Notes under the pieces: generated by a model
Database searches by the model: none
Told to the model about the DNA's origin: nothing
Seen by the model: only the letters and a program-made list of their open reading frames with translations
DNA from: Neptuniibacter caesariensis
GTDB taxonomy: Bacteria; Pseudomonadota; Gammaproteobacteria; Pseudomonadales; Balneatricaceae
Assembly: GCF_000153345.1 (NCBI RefSeq)
Contig: NZ_CH724125.1
Location: forward strand, 1,020,095 to 1,084,094
Length of the DNA stretch: 64,000 nucleotides
Direction: 5' to 3'
In this document: positions 17,380-25,010 of the stretch, in pieces
Layout: each line of letters opens with the position of its first letter
How positions within the stretch are numbered: the first letter of the stretch is position 1
Position numbers and translations under genes: made by a program

Positions 17380-17872
17380 GGTTTTCCCTCCTAATACGTC
17401 GGGTTAAGAAAATAAGCAGTGGGTAAAGAAAGGTCCAAACCACCAGTAAAATCAGGAAAGTACTTAGCCATCCATAACCAAATTCGACAGCGTCTAATTT
17501 AGCGGCCGCTAGGTAAGTACTACTGCCACCAAGCCCACCTACCAAAAAGGCGAGAGGGATACGGTCCGAGAAATACTTCAAACTAATCTGCAACGTAGCG
17601 CAGAAGCCGAACCAAAGGAGTGCTAACCATAAGGGAGGAAAATGACTATCAGGGAAAATAAAAACGCCATTGAGGGTCAGGCTAAGATCTACCGAAAAAC
17701 CGAGTAGTGCGCTAAAGAAAAGTACTTTTAATTCGCTACCAGGCTGGCTATGAAAAAAAATGTGCAGCAACAAAATAAATGTCACTGGAAGAATAACTGC
17801 GTTACCAAACAGGATAGATAACCACCAGACAAGCTGAAAGCCGATCAGATTGACCCAAAAGTTTTCACTCAT
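17372..17872 (-). CDS. DUF2878 integral membrane protein
   Basis: A 166-residue hydrophobic protein with about five transmembrane helices and the DUF2878 opening FWVNLIGFQLVWWLSIL. Function unknown. The ATG at 17872 was chosen because GGGAGGGA lies just upstream; the frame is open a further 14 codons but without a better site. It is the second gene of the operon, 47 bases after the sigma factor gene, and overlaps the next gene. Confidence 0.82.
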   Translation of the reverse strand: MSENFWVNLIGFQLVWWLSILFGNAVILPVTFILLLHIFFHSQPGSELKVLFFSALLGFSVDLSLTLNGVFIFPDSHFPPLWLALLWFGFCATLQISLKYFSDRIPLAFLVGGLGGSSTYLAAAKLDAVEFGYGWLSTFLILLVVWTFLYPLLIFLTRRIRRENLA

Positions 17873-17919
17873 ATATTCCCTCCCGTTTAAATCTATTACG
17901 CGAGGAGCAGGCAAGCAGA

Positions 17920-19155
17920 TCAGTTGTTCTGTGAATCTGGGGCAAAGGTTGTCTGAAGTTTTTCTAAGGCAATCTTTTGTAGTTGTCTCACTCTCTCAAC
18001 ACTGACATTCAACTGATGCGAGATCTCTTCAAGTGTGTGTTCGGTATGACAATCGATTCCGAAACGCATCTTCAGTACTTTATATTCTCGTTCGTTCAAG
18101 CGTAAAGACATCCGTTCGAGCATACGTCGCTTCAATGCGATATCGGTCTCTTTCTCAGCCGCCATAGCATTATCTTCAAGAGTCGATTCCACAGTGAGAT
18201 CTTCACCTTCCTGGGAGCGGCTCACTGGCTGGCTTAATGACAAAGGCTCTGCAGGAAACGATTTAATCTTTTCAAGCATGGCTTCGGGAATACTGGTTAA
18301 TTCGGATAGTTCAGTGGTCCCTGGATACCGACCATACTGATTGAGAAAACGCACCGACTCGCGTTTGATGACACTTAGCTTTTCCTGCAAGTAACTTGGA
18401 CGGGAAATTGTATGGTAGTTTTTCTGCAAAGCCGTTTTGAGTACGTTTTGAATACACCAGAAAGCATAAGTGGAAAATCGGTAGCCATGAACAAAATTAA
18501 AACGATCAGCAGCCTTCAGCAGACCGATATTTCCCTCCTGTATAAGGTCATCCAGACTGACTCCGCTACTTTTAAATCGCAGGGCTACAACGTAAACCAA
18601 CCGGAGGTTTTTCTCGATAAGTTTACTTCGTAGTTTCTCATAGCGACTTATTAAGCTATCAACCTCTTCAGTGGTACGAAGACCTGAGGTGAGGATCCTT
18701 ACTAGCTTTTCTCTGCCAAAGGTCAAATTGCCTACTAACTGGATTAGATTCCCTAAAATAATTTTCTGCTGCTTTGATTCCTCATTAAGAAGCAACATAA
18801 CTTCAAGGGTATCGATAAGGGTGTGCAGGATGTTTGCAATGTAGGCAGGCTCATTAGAAAACTTCCAACGCTTGGTGGCCTGTCCCATACGATCTTGATA
18901 TGAGAAAAGGTAGGTATCCAACTCATCAGCGAGTACTTGCAAGCCCTCCTCAGATTCACATATCAGCTCGACCATTTCAGAGATAACCAGATCAATTTCA
19001 CGGCCTAACTGACGCTCCGCATCAGCAGATAAGAGGTCCAGACGGGAAAGTTCCTGGCTGTAAATATCAAGTGAACTGGCTTCTGATATATTGTTTACAG
19101 CCGGTTGCAGGCTTAGCTCGTCGCCGGCCTGAAATGCGATATTCAGATCAGTCAT
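17920..19155 (-). CDS. Sigma-70 family RNA polymerase sigma factor (primary-like architecture)
   Basis: A 411-residue sigma factor that is not of the ECF type. Region 1.2 is near 27-55 (SLDIYSQELSRLDLLSADAE); a non-conserved stretch of about 110 residues follows; region 2 has NLRLVYVVALRF, DLIQEGNIGLLKAADRF and GYRFSTYAFWCIQ; region 3 is about 270-320; region 4 has LRLNEREYKVLKMRFG and TLEEISHQLNVSVERVRQ. It heads an operon of lipid- or envelope-type genes, so it may direct a specialised stress regulon. A relaxed ECF promoter lies upstream (19202-19227), suggesting control by the RpoE at 1856. No strong ribosome site is seen before the ATG. Confidence 0.88.
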   Translation of the reverse strand: MTDLNIAFQAGDELSLQPAVNNISEASSLDIYSQELSRLDLLSADAERQLGREIDLVISEMVELICESEEGLQVLADELDTYLFSYQDRMGQATKRWKFSNEPAYIANILHTLIDTLEVMLLLNEESKQQKIILGNLIQLVGNLTFGREKLVRILTSGLRTTEEVDSLISRYEKLRSKLIEKNLRLVYVVALRFKSSGVSLDDLIQEGNIGLLKAADRFNFVHGYRFSTYAFWCIQNVLKTALQKNYHTISRPSYLQEKLSVIKRESVRFLNQYGRYPGTTELSELTSIPEAMLEKIKSFPAEPLSLSQPVSRSQEGEDLTVESTLEDNAMAAEKETDIALKRRMLERMSLRLNEREYKVLKMRFGIDCHTEHTLEEISHQLNVSVERVRQLQKIALEKLQTTFAPDSQNN

Positions 19156-19201
19156 TTAGGGTAGCTCATTGCAGTATATTTCTGTAATCACTGCAATGCG
19201 A

Positions 19202-19227
19202 TACGCGTTAATCCGCTGACTGGATTG
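19202..19227 (-). promoter_or_regulatory. Possible ECF promoter of the second sigma operon
   Basis: On the minus strand CAATCC (19227-19222), 16 bases, then CGTA followed by TCG (19205-19199). The -10 part and spacing equal those of the two rpoE-locus promoters; the -35 part differs from TGATCC at two positions. Start would be near 19195, 40 bases before the ATG. Confidence 0.4.
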
Positions 19228-19228
19228 A

Positions 19229-20290
19229 TTAATATTTTTCTAAAAGAGCCACACCTTGCCGATACCCCAGACCTCCATTGCCATGAACAAGGCCATACTT
19301 TTCAGCACCTTCCAGTAACCTATGATGCATAGTGATCAGACCGTTAAGCGCTGGATTATTCCATGGCGCACGGGCCAGATTCATACCGCCAGTTACGGTA
19401 ATGCTATGCGATTCAAGAAATTCAGGTATTTCATCCAGAACATCAACTAAGCCACTAATCAGCAAGAATGCCATGGGGACCACCGGATAGCAGGTATAGG
19501 CTTCAAGTAATGCTTCACCGTTTTTAAAGCGTGACGGGAAATCAAAATCGGCGTGCTCACAACAACTATCATAAGCCTGCTTAAGATGTTCATAACAGGC
19601 AATCTGATCGATGTAGCCTTGCCCATCCCCTTCTGTTCGGCCCAGTCCAACCGCTTTAACTTCAACCCGTTCACTCGCAGGAACCTTCAGTTGATCAGCA
19701 AGCTGCTCATTACAGATGAGGATTCTGCCGGAGAAATCAACGAGAGGGTTAGCACAATCAACGCCCCTAAAGAGCCCAGTTATCGGCTGATACCATTTAT
19801 CTCCCGGCAATAGCTCTGGACTAAATTCATCAGCAAGCGCATTTCGATAACTCAGTTTGTAGTTATCGAATAACGCCCGTGCGATCTCTTTAAAATGTTC
19901 ATCTGAGCGGTCATGTACTTTAAGAAAATGAGAGGCTAGATCGTTATATGCATCGGTCAGAGGATAATCATCACCGTAAATCGACATCCGAGCCAATCGC
20001 TCCTCACGCGCATAACCCGACTTCAGCAGATCTTCGCCACTAATTAATACAGCGTTACTACCGGCTTCAATTAACTGTTTAGCTCGGGCCAAAGCCTCAA
20101 TAGGTGCACAACCACTTCGGAAGTGATTTTCTTGTTCAGGACTGTGCCAATCGGTGCGCAGGGGCTCGATGACTAACTCAACGATCGTTTCTCCCATCTC
20201 ACGGATAGCCTCTTCTAACGCCAGGCAGTGCTGTTGAGATCCCAGGTTATCGACTGTTTTAGCCGCAGAAACAATTAATGCTTTATCCAT
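19229..20290 (-). CDS. Thiolase-like superfamily protein
   Basis: A 353-residue protein whose overall pattern fits the thiolase fold: early IVSAAKTVDNLG, a Cys segment RSGCAPIEALARAKQLIEAG resembling the nucleophile helix, and a C-terminal VTGGMNLARAPWNNPAL and VHGNGGLGYRQG resembling the two glycine-rich catalytic loops. The classical GHPLGATG motif is not present, so acyl-CoA chemistry is uncertain and it may be a divergent or non-catalytic member. The ATG at 20290 begins just before the conserved part; an upstream TTG (20338) is less likely. It stands alone, divergent from the M48 protease. Confidence 0.5.
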   Translation of the reverse strand: MDKALIVSAAKTVDNLGSQQHCLALEEAIREMGETIVELVIEPLRTDWHSPEQENHFRSGCAPIEALARAKQLIEAGSNAVLISGEDLLKSGYAREERLARMSIYGDDYPLTDAYNDLASHFLKVHDRSDEHFKEIARALFDNYKLSYRNALADEFSPELLPGDKWYQPITGLFRGVDCANPLVDFSGRILICNEQLADQLKVPASERVEVKAVGLGRTEGDGQGYIDQIACYEHLKQAYDSCCEHADFDFPSRFKNGEALLEAYTCYPVVPMAFLLISGLVDVLDEIPEFLESHSITVTGGMNLARAPWNNPALNGLITMHHRLLEGAEKYGLVHGNGGLGYRQGVALLEKY

Positions 20291-20474
20291 CTCGATACTC
20301 AGACCTGTACTTAACTTCAGAGAACAGCAGAATAGCAAAATAAGGGTTTACCCGCATCTCATATATTCAGAGCAGCTCTTTCAAAGCTTCGCATATCTTT
20401 GCTATAAACTTGCTAACCTGTAAGGAATACACCGTTACATTCAAATCAGGAACGCTGATCACAAAAGGACAACA

Positions 20475-21506
20475 ATGAAGCTTTTTGCTCTGATACTTTT
20501 TAGCCTAATGACTCTCTGCGGTTGCTCCGCCCCGGAAATTACCCCAGAACACCTTACTGAAGAGCAAATAAAGCAGGAACGAACTCGCCAGTTTTCCCAA
20601 GCCCACCAATATCAATTGAAGCAACGAATCAGGTTATTCGAAGTTGCCCGCCCTCTATTAACAAAGAACACAGAAAGCTGCCCCAAAAACCAGCATTACT
20701 CACTGGGCGTTCTTTTTCATCGATTAGCGGATTACCCCATTGAACAGCGGGGTGCCATCGCTGAGCTTTATAATCTGGATGAACAGCTCAAGGTTCTGTA
20801 TCCACTAAAAGGTACACCCGCTGAAAACCTGCTAGAAGTTGGGGATCTACTGCTAAGTATCAATCAGGAAAAAATCATTCCCGAGAAAGCCTCGGGACAA
20901 TTCAAGGCGCTACTTAAAGATGGTCAGCCTGTGACTATTGAACTGGTGCGTAACGGTAAACAACAACAGGTTACTCTGCAGCCGGAATTAATCTGCAGCT
21001 ACCCTATTATTTTAAGCTCTTCGGACTCAATCAACGGATTTGCTGACGGTAATCGGATTATCATTACCGCAGGGCTTATGCGTTTTACCGAACAAGACAA
21101 TGAACTTGCCCTGATCATTGCCCATGAGATGGCCCACAACACCCAAAGTCATATCCCCCAACGCTTGGGAAACAGCGCTATTGGTAGCCTGATTGACTTT
21201 GTCTTGATTAGCAGCGGAATTCCGTCTCCATTTGTTGGCGCGGGTTTGGGCGCGAACCTGCATACTCAGGATTATGAAACAGAAGCAGATATTATTGGGC
21301 TGAAGTTAATGCACAAGGCTGGCTATGAAATTGAAGGCATGGACGACTTCTGGAGACGCATGGCAACCCTCCACCCGCAAACAATCACCCATGGGAAGCA
21401 GATCTCTCACCCAACCACAGTAGAAAGAGCGCTGCGAATTGAAAAAGAGATAATCCGTATAAAAAATTCAGAAAACCTGTCAACCGATTCGAAATCAGAA
21501 CGTTGA
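20475..21506 (+). CDS. M48 family metalloprotease lipoprotein with PDZ-like domain
   Basis: A 343-residue lipoprotein: lipobox LCGC with Cys at about residue 17. A PDZ-like region spans about 100-175 (KGTPAENLLEVGDLLLSIN). The zinc protease motif HEMAH is at about 216-220 (LIIAHEMAHNTQSH), and the third ligand region is YETEADIIGLKLM. It probably acts in the periplasm in envelope quality control, like BepA/LoiP-type proteases. AAAGGA precedes the start. The ECF sigma gene follows 20 bases later, so protease and sigma operon are likely cotranscribed, which fits an envelope-stress role. Confidence 0.88.
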   Translation: MKLFALILFSLMTLCGCSAPEITPEHLTEEQIKQERTRQFSQAHQYQLKQRIRLFEVARPLLTKNTESCPKNQHYSLGVLFHRLADYPIEQRGAIAELYNLDEQLKVLYPLKGTPAENLLEVGDLLLSINQEKIIPEKASGQFKALLKDGQPVTIELVRNGKQQQVTLQPELICSYPIILSSSDSINGFADGNRIIITAGLMRFTEQDNELALIIAHEMAHNTQSHIPQRLGNSAIGSLIDFVLISSGIPSPFVGAGLGANLHTQDYETEADIIGLKLMHKAGYEIEGMDDFWRRMATLHPQTITHGKQISHPTTVERALRIEKEIIRIKNSENLSTDSKSER

Positions 21507-21526
21507 ATAGGTATGAATAGATTTAA

Positions 21527-22105
21527 ATGCCAGCATCGGGATCAGTTTCTGTGCAATCACTAGATCAGTTTCTTGCCGAGGTTGAAGGCCGGGCTTTTCA
21601 GATAGCACGTATTGCGACCGGTTGCGATCAGGACGCTCTGGATATAGTTCAGGAGAGCATGATAAGTCTGGTCACAAGTTACAGCGATAAATGTGAGAGT
21701 AACTGGAAACCTCTGTTTTATCGGATCTTACAGAACCGAATAACCGACTTTCATAGGCGTAAAACTCTGACAGGAAAAATATTCGCCTGGATCGGCCTGA
21801 AAAAAGCAGATGAAGAGGATATCGATCTGCTAGAACAGATTGCAGACCCTAATGCTGATATGCCTGAACTGGCATTATCCAAAGATCGATTTAGCGATGC
21901 GCTCATTCATGCGCTGGAACAACTTCCAGCCAGACAACAGCAAACATTCTTACTGAGAATCTGGGAAGGTTTGAGCGTTAAAGAGACCGCTGAAGCAATG
22001 CAGTGCGGTGAAGGAAGTGTCAAAACCCACCTTTCCCGAGCAACGCAGACTTTAAGAGCTCACCTTGAGCCACACTATTTTTCAGGTGACCATCATGAAT
22101 CATGA
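21527..22105 (+). CDS. ECF-type sigma-70 family sigma factor
   Basis: A 192-residue ECF-like sigma factor. Region 2: ARIATGCDQDALDIVQESMI and WKPLFYRILQNRITDFHRR; an acidic linker about 93-115; region 4: LPARQQQTFLLRIWEGLSVK and EGSVKTHLSRA. It is unrelated to the ChrR-linked factor at 1856. The next gene overlaps it by 11 bases and probably encodes its membrane regulator. This sigma, short membrane protein and DUF3106 arrangement recurs in gammaproteobacteria, but the signal is not known. Confidence 0.88.
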   Translation: MPASGSVSVQSLDQFLAEVEGRAFQIARIATGCDQDALDIVQESMISLVTSYSDKCESNWKPLFYRILQNRITDFHRRKTLTGKIFAWIGLKKADEEDIDLLEQIADPNADMPELALSKDRFSDALIHALEQLPARQQQTFLLRIWEGLSVKETAEAMQCGEGSVKTHLSRATQTLRAHLEPHYFSGDHHES

Positions 22106-22478
22106 AAAAGACCAGGCATTTCATGAAGCGGCCAGGGAGGCACTGGATAAGCAAGAATCACAACTTACCCCTGAGGTAAAGCGTGCGCTATACCAAGCCC
22201 GTGTGGATGCTTTACAAAAGCGTAATCAAGATAAGGATTCCACAAGACTCTGGGGCTGGTCATTACAAAAAAGTCTTTACCCTACTGGTTTGGCGATGGC
22301 AGCCATACTGACCATGGTCCTGTGGTTACCAGATACGGGCTCAGAAATAGTGCCAGATTCAACCAGCACACAATTTAGTGCCGAGACACTCGATATGCTC
22401 AGTGCGGAAGAGGATTTATCATTCTATGAAGATCTCGAATTTATTAATTGGCTCGCTACGCAGCCTGAGCAAGGGTAG
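22095..22478 (+). CDS. Putative anti-sigma or regulatory single-pass membrane protein
   Basis: A 127-residue protein with a charged cytoplasmic N-terminus (about 1-55), one transmembrane helix (about 63-82, GLAMAAILTMVLWLP) and a short acidic periplasmic tail. The topology and the overlap with the sigma gene by 11 bases suggest an anti-sigma factor (similar to DUF3619-type proteins), but no zinc motif is present and the family is not certain. The ATG at 22095 has AGGTGA upstream; an earlier in-frame start would overlap the sigma gene more deeply. Confidence 0.65.
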   Translation: MNHEKDQAFHEAAREALDKQESQLTPEVKRALYQARVDALQKRNQDKDSTRLWGWSLQKSLYPTGLAMAAILTMVLWLPDTGSEIVPDSTSTQFSAETLDMLSAEEDLSFYEDLEFINWLATQPEQG

Positions 22479-22656
22479 TGTATTTATGCTTTTGCTCACT
22501 GCCCCACTGTCCGCCAATGAAAGCGCTCCTAGTTTGAGTTTTCTCGAGTATCTGGCAGAAGAGGAAAACCAAAGCTGGATGATTAATATTCTCGAAGAAA
22601 ACCCAGAAAAGACGCTTGAGAAAAAAGAAGAGGAGACTCAAGATGACTCAGAATAA
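22426..22656 (+). CDS. Small exported acidic protein of the sigma operon
   Basis: Unrecognised 76-residue protein. From the ATG at 22426 it has a plausible signal peptide (MKISNLLIGS, then VFMLLLTAPLSA) and an acidic tail rich in Glu (ENPEKTLEKKEEE). This start overlaps the preceding gene by 53 bases; the ATG at 22486, with AAGGG upstream, is the alternative and would leave a very short signal sequence. It overlaps the DUF3106 gene by 14 bases. The conserved position between the anti-sigma-like gene and DUF3106 suggests it is real. Confidence 0.6.
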   Translation: MKISNLLIGSLRSLSKGSVFMLLLTAPLSANESAPSLSFLEYLAEEENQSWMINILEENPEKTLEKKEEETQDDSE

Positions 22657-23119
22657 ACCTCTTATCTTCTCTTACGCTTTGTGTCTGGCACTCGTCTTCA
22701 GTCCTGCAGCTAAGGCAGAAAAACTCAACTGGAATCAATTAACTGATTCACAACAGTCCGTACTACAACCCTTCCAGGAAAAGTGGAGCAACTTAACTGA
22801 GGAGCGCCAGCAAAAATTGCTAAAGGGTGCTGAGCGTTACCAAAAAATGACTCCTGAGCAACGCGCCAGAGCAGAGAAACGCTTCAAACGCTGGCAGTCA
22901 CTCACACCTGACCAACAAGCTAAACTCAAAAAGCAGTTCCAACGCTGGAATCAATTGTCACCTGAGCAGAAACAAAAGCTCAGAAGCCAGTTTAAGCGTT
23001 TTAAAGAATTACCGCCCGAGAAGCGTCAGGCGCTGCGTAAAAAATGGAAAGAACTAAGTCCCGAAGAGCGGAAAGCTTTTCGGCAGAAACTCCGGGATCG
23101 TCGCAATAATCAGAACTAA
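22643..23119 (+). CDS. DUF3106 repeat-containing periplasmic protein
   Basis: A 158-residue exported protein: signal peptide about 1-25 (LCLALVFSPAAKA), then consecutive repeats of about 13-20 residues built on W..L(S/T)P(E/D)Q(Q/R)..L...F.RW (for example RWQSLTPDQQAKLKKQFQ). The mature protein is very basic and helical, as in the CpxP/Spy-like or DUF3106 group. It might act as a periplasmic chaperone or metal-responsive regulator of the linked sigma system; this is inference. GAGGAG precedes the ATG at 22643. A strong terminator follows immediately. Confidence 0.82.
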   Translation: MTQNKPLIFSYALCLALVFSPAAKAEKLNWNQLTDSQQSVLQPFQEKWSNLTEERQQKLLKGAERYQKMTPEQRARAEKRFKRWQSLTPDQQAKLKKQFQRWNQLSPEQKQKLRSQFKRFKELPPEKRQALRKKWKELSPEERKAFRQKLRDRRNNQN

Positions 23120-23141
23120 ACGGCCAATAGGCCGTTTTTTT
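23120..23141 (+). terminator. Intrinsic terminator after DUF3106
   Basis: Stem ACGGCC/GGCCGT with AATA loop and a run of seven T, beginning at the stop codon of the DUF3106 gene. It ends the 20475-23119 operon. Confidence 0.9.
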
Positions 23142-23214
23142 ATTCTTTTTGTCAACCAAACCTGTTCCATAGCGTTTTAGAAAGTAACAAACAATTAAAT
23201 TAAGGGACAGAATA

Positions 23215-23535
23215 ATGAAAATTCAATTGATCACTTCGCTGTTAGCGCTAAGCCTTACTTTTTCTGGATTTGCATCTGCCGACAAAGGGGATCGAGTTGA
23301 ACGCCACCTTGATAAAAAAGGCGATCGTATCGAAAACCATTTGGATCGAAAGGGTGACCGCATCAATGATCGGCTGGATAGAAAATCAGAAATTGCTGCC
23401 AGCCAGGGCAAAGATAAGCTGGCGGCAAAACTAGACCGTAAAGGCGATCGCATTGATGCTCGACTGGACCAGAAAGGCAGCCGCATTGATGCTCGGCTTG
23501 ATCGTAAAGGTGACCGTTATAATCAAAACCATTGA
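23215..23535 (+). CDS. Exported protein of 11-residue KGDRI repeats
   Basis: A 106-residue protein with a signal peptide (about 1-22, cleaved after FASA). The mature part is almost wholly seven copies of an 11-residue repeat close to KGDRIDARLDR, interrupted once by a segment SEIAASQGKDKLAAK. The 11-residue period and charged pattern suggest a long amphipathic helix or coiled coil in the periplasm. Function unknown; similar short proteins are seen in other marine gammaproteobacteria. AAGGGA precedes the start, and a terminator follows, so it is monocistronic. Confidence 0.8.
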   Translation: MKIQLITSLLALSLTFSGFASADKGDRVERHLDKKGDRIENHLDRKGDRINDRLDRKSEIAASQGKDKLAAKLDRKGDRIDARLDQKGSRIDARLDRKGDRYNQNH

Positions 23536-23555
23536 TGCACAGATACAATCTTCCA

Positions 23556-23582
23556 AGCCACGTTATCACGTGGCTTTTTTTG
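23556..23582 (+). terminator. Intrinsic terminator after the repeat protein
   Basis: Perfect 8-bp stem AGCCACGT/ACGTGGCT, loop TATC, then eight T. Ends the repeat-protein transcript. Confidence 0.9.
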
Positions 23583-23622
23583 TACTCACACCTAGCGACT
23601 AGGGAACTTCTCCACAAACATG

Positions 23623-23641
23623 TATACTGTTTAGATAACAG
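23623..23641 (+). promoter_or_regulatory. Possible promoter and operator of the XRE-cupin gene
   Basis: A TATACT -10-like element (23623-23628) overlaps an inverted repeat CTGTT-TAGAT-AACAG (23627-23641), about 55 bases before the ATG. Such an arrangement would suit autorepression by the XRE protein. No good -35 is visible. Confidence 0.35.
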
Positions 23642-23693
23642 CACCTTATATAATTGATAATAATTAGATCGAGCCAGATTCGGAGTTTCTTGT

Positions 23694-24332
23694 ATGTCAG
23701 ACGAACCATTTTTCCTTAAGGAAGAGAAAGAGAAACTGGGTCTGCAAAGAGGCAATGGACAGACTGAAGCTACGCTGGAACCTTTACAGTTAGGTAAGCG
23801 GGTTAAGGAGATACGACTTAGCCAGAACCTGACCCTCGAAGAAGCCAGCAAGTTAACAGGTCTTGCTCGCTCTACGCTTTCTAAGATAGAAAACGAACAG
23901 ATTTCCCCAACGTTCAGTGCGGTAAATAAGCTTGTAAAGGGATTGGGCATCGACATTCCGCAGCTTTTTTCTCAACCGCGCCGGGGCGCTGGTGCAGGTG
24001 GTCGCCGTGATATTACTCGCGGTGGTGAAGGCCTGCCCCATCCAACACCAACCTACGAGCACGAACTACTAGCAACCCAGCTCAGCACCAAAAAGATGAT
24101 TCCCTATCGTACAACCGTTAGGGCACGCACTTTTGACGAATATACTGACTGGGTCCGCCATGATGGCGAAGAGTTTCTGTTTGTACTTCGGGGTTCACTG
24201 CTTCTGTATACAGAGTTTTATGAGCCACTTGAATTATTTGCCGGTGATTCCGCCTATTACGATTGTGAAATGGGCCACGCTTTGGTTTCTACCAGCGAAG
24301 AAGATGCAGAGGTAATCTGGGTTACCGCATAA
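23694..24332 (+). CDS. XRE-family regulator with C-terminal cupin
   Basis: A 212-residue transcription factor. The helix-turn-helix is about residues 33-88 (LGKRVKEIRLSQNLTLEEAS, then LARSTLSKIENEQISPT); the C-terminal cupin is about 135-210 (EEFLFVLRGSLLLYTE, GDSAYYDCEMGHALVS). This class (PuuR/SutR-like) binds small effectors through the cupin and controls catabolic or stress genes. The middle region is Gly/Arg-rich (RRGAGAGGRRD). No target gene is adjacent in the same operon; a dyad in its own promoter suggests autoregulation. Confidence 0.9.
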   Translation: MSDEPFFLKEEKEKLGLQRGNGQTEATLEPLQLGKRVKEIRLSQNLTLEEASKLTGLARSTLSKIENEQISPTFSAVNKLVKGLGIDIPQLFSQPRRGAGAGGRRDITRGGEGLPHPTPTYEHELLATQLSTKKMIPYRTTVRARTFDEYTDWVRHDGEEFLFVLRGSLLLYTEFYEPLELFAGDSAYYDCEMGHALVSTSEEDAEVIWVTA

Positions 24333-24406
24333 AAGTCATAGAGGCTGCATCATTCAGTTGATGCAAAAGCAAAGGATTCGGTTATACTGAAACTAACCTT
24401 CCTGAA

Positions 24407-24460
24407 CACCGTCACATCTTCGTTTGTTCAAACAAACTTTTGCTGTGGCGGTTTTTTTTA
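24407..24460 (+). terminator. Intrinsic terminator, or 3' end of a short RNA
   Basis: Outer stem ACCGTCACA/TGTGGCGGT (one G-U pair) with an inner GTTTG/CAAAC hairpin, followed by nine T. It lies 75 bases after the XRE-cupin stop. A TATACT at 24383-24388 just upstream raises the possibility of an independent RNA of about 65 bases. Confidence 0.8.
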
Positions 24461-24470
24461 TCTTATCAAG

Positions 24471-25001
24471 TTACCAGCCGTATCCTGCTAGCGCTATTCT
24501 ATTCTCAGACTGCCAAAGCCCAGTTTTCTTCATCTGTTCAAGAGCCTCGCTCGAATGGGTGGCTATGGTTTCAAACAAAGAAAACACCTGATTAAGCTCG
24601 GCTAGCAGCGCACCTTCTTCTGGTTTAGTTAGCCATAACTCATAGGTGTCTAAAGCTAAAACAGAAGCCGTCTGCTGCTCAACGAAAGCACTCCATTCTT
24701 TAAAAAGCGCCCTATCGATCTCACTCAAACTAGATTCCATCTGCTCAAATACAATACCGAGGTTAGCAACAAGGCTTTCACGTTTAGCAACAAGTAAAGG
24801 ATATTCAGACCCCGCATGCCCCTTAATAATGGCATCATCACCCTCTCCTACTGGGAAACACCGGATATCAACCTGGGTAAATGCGAGTAGCCACATAACC
24901 GGGATCTGGTGGTTTGCTACCGCTACAACTTCTGCCTGAGTATCAGTATTCGCTTCGGGAAAATCATCCATCGCTAACAGAATTAATCGTGTCCCTAACA
25001 T
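24471..25001 (-). CDS. Hypothetical protein
   Basis: Unrecognised soluble protein of 176 residues with no signal peptide or membrane helix. It opens MLGTRLILLAMDDFPEAN, is acidic, and its second half is predicted helical (LFKEWSAFVEQQTASVLALD; LAELNQVFSLFETIATHSSE). GGGGAG precedes the ATG. It starts 10 bases after the TraB-like gene ends, so they probably form an operon. No function proposed. Confidence 0.65.
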   Translation of the reverse strand: MLGTRLILLAMDDFPEANTDTQAEVVAVANHQIPVMWLLAFTQVDIRCFPVGEGDDAIIKGHAGSEYPLLVAKRESLVANLGIVFEQMESSLSEIDRALFKEWSAFVEQQTASVLALDTYELWLTKPEEGALLAELNQVFSLFETIATHSSEALEQMKKTGLWQSENRIALAGYGW

Positions 25002-25010
25002 AAGACTCCC

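Noticed and set aside
23627..23641. CTGT-N7-ACAG as a LexA box
   Set aside because: The spacer is one base short of the CTGT-N8-ACAG consensus; more likely an operator of the XRE regulator itself.
23223..23956. Minus-strand open frames opposite the repeat protein and the XRE gene
   Set aside because: They arise from the repeated plus-strand codons and cross two terminators and a promoter region.
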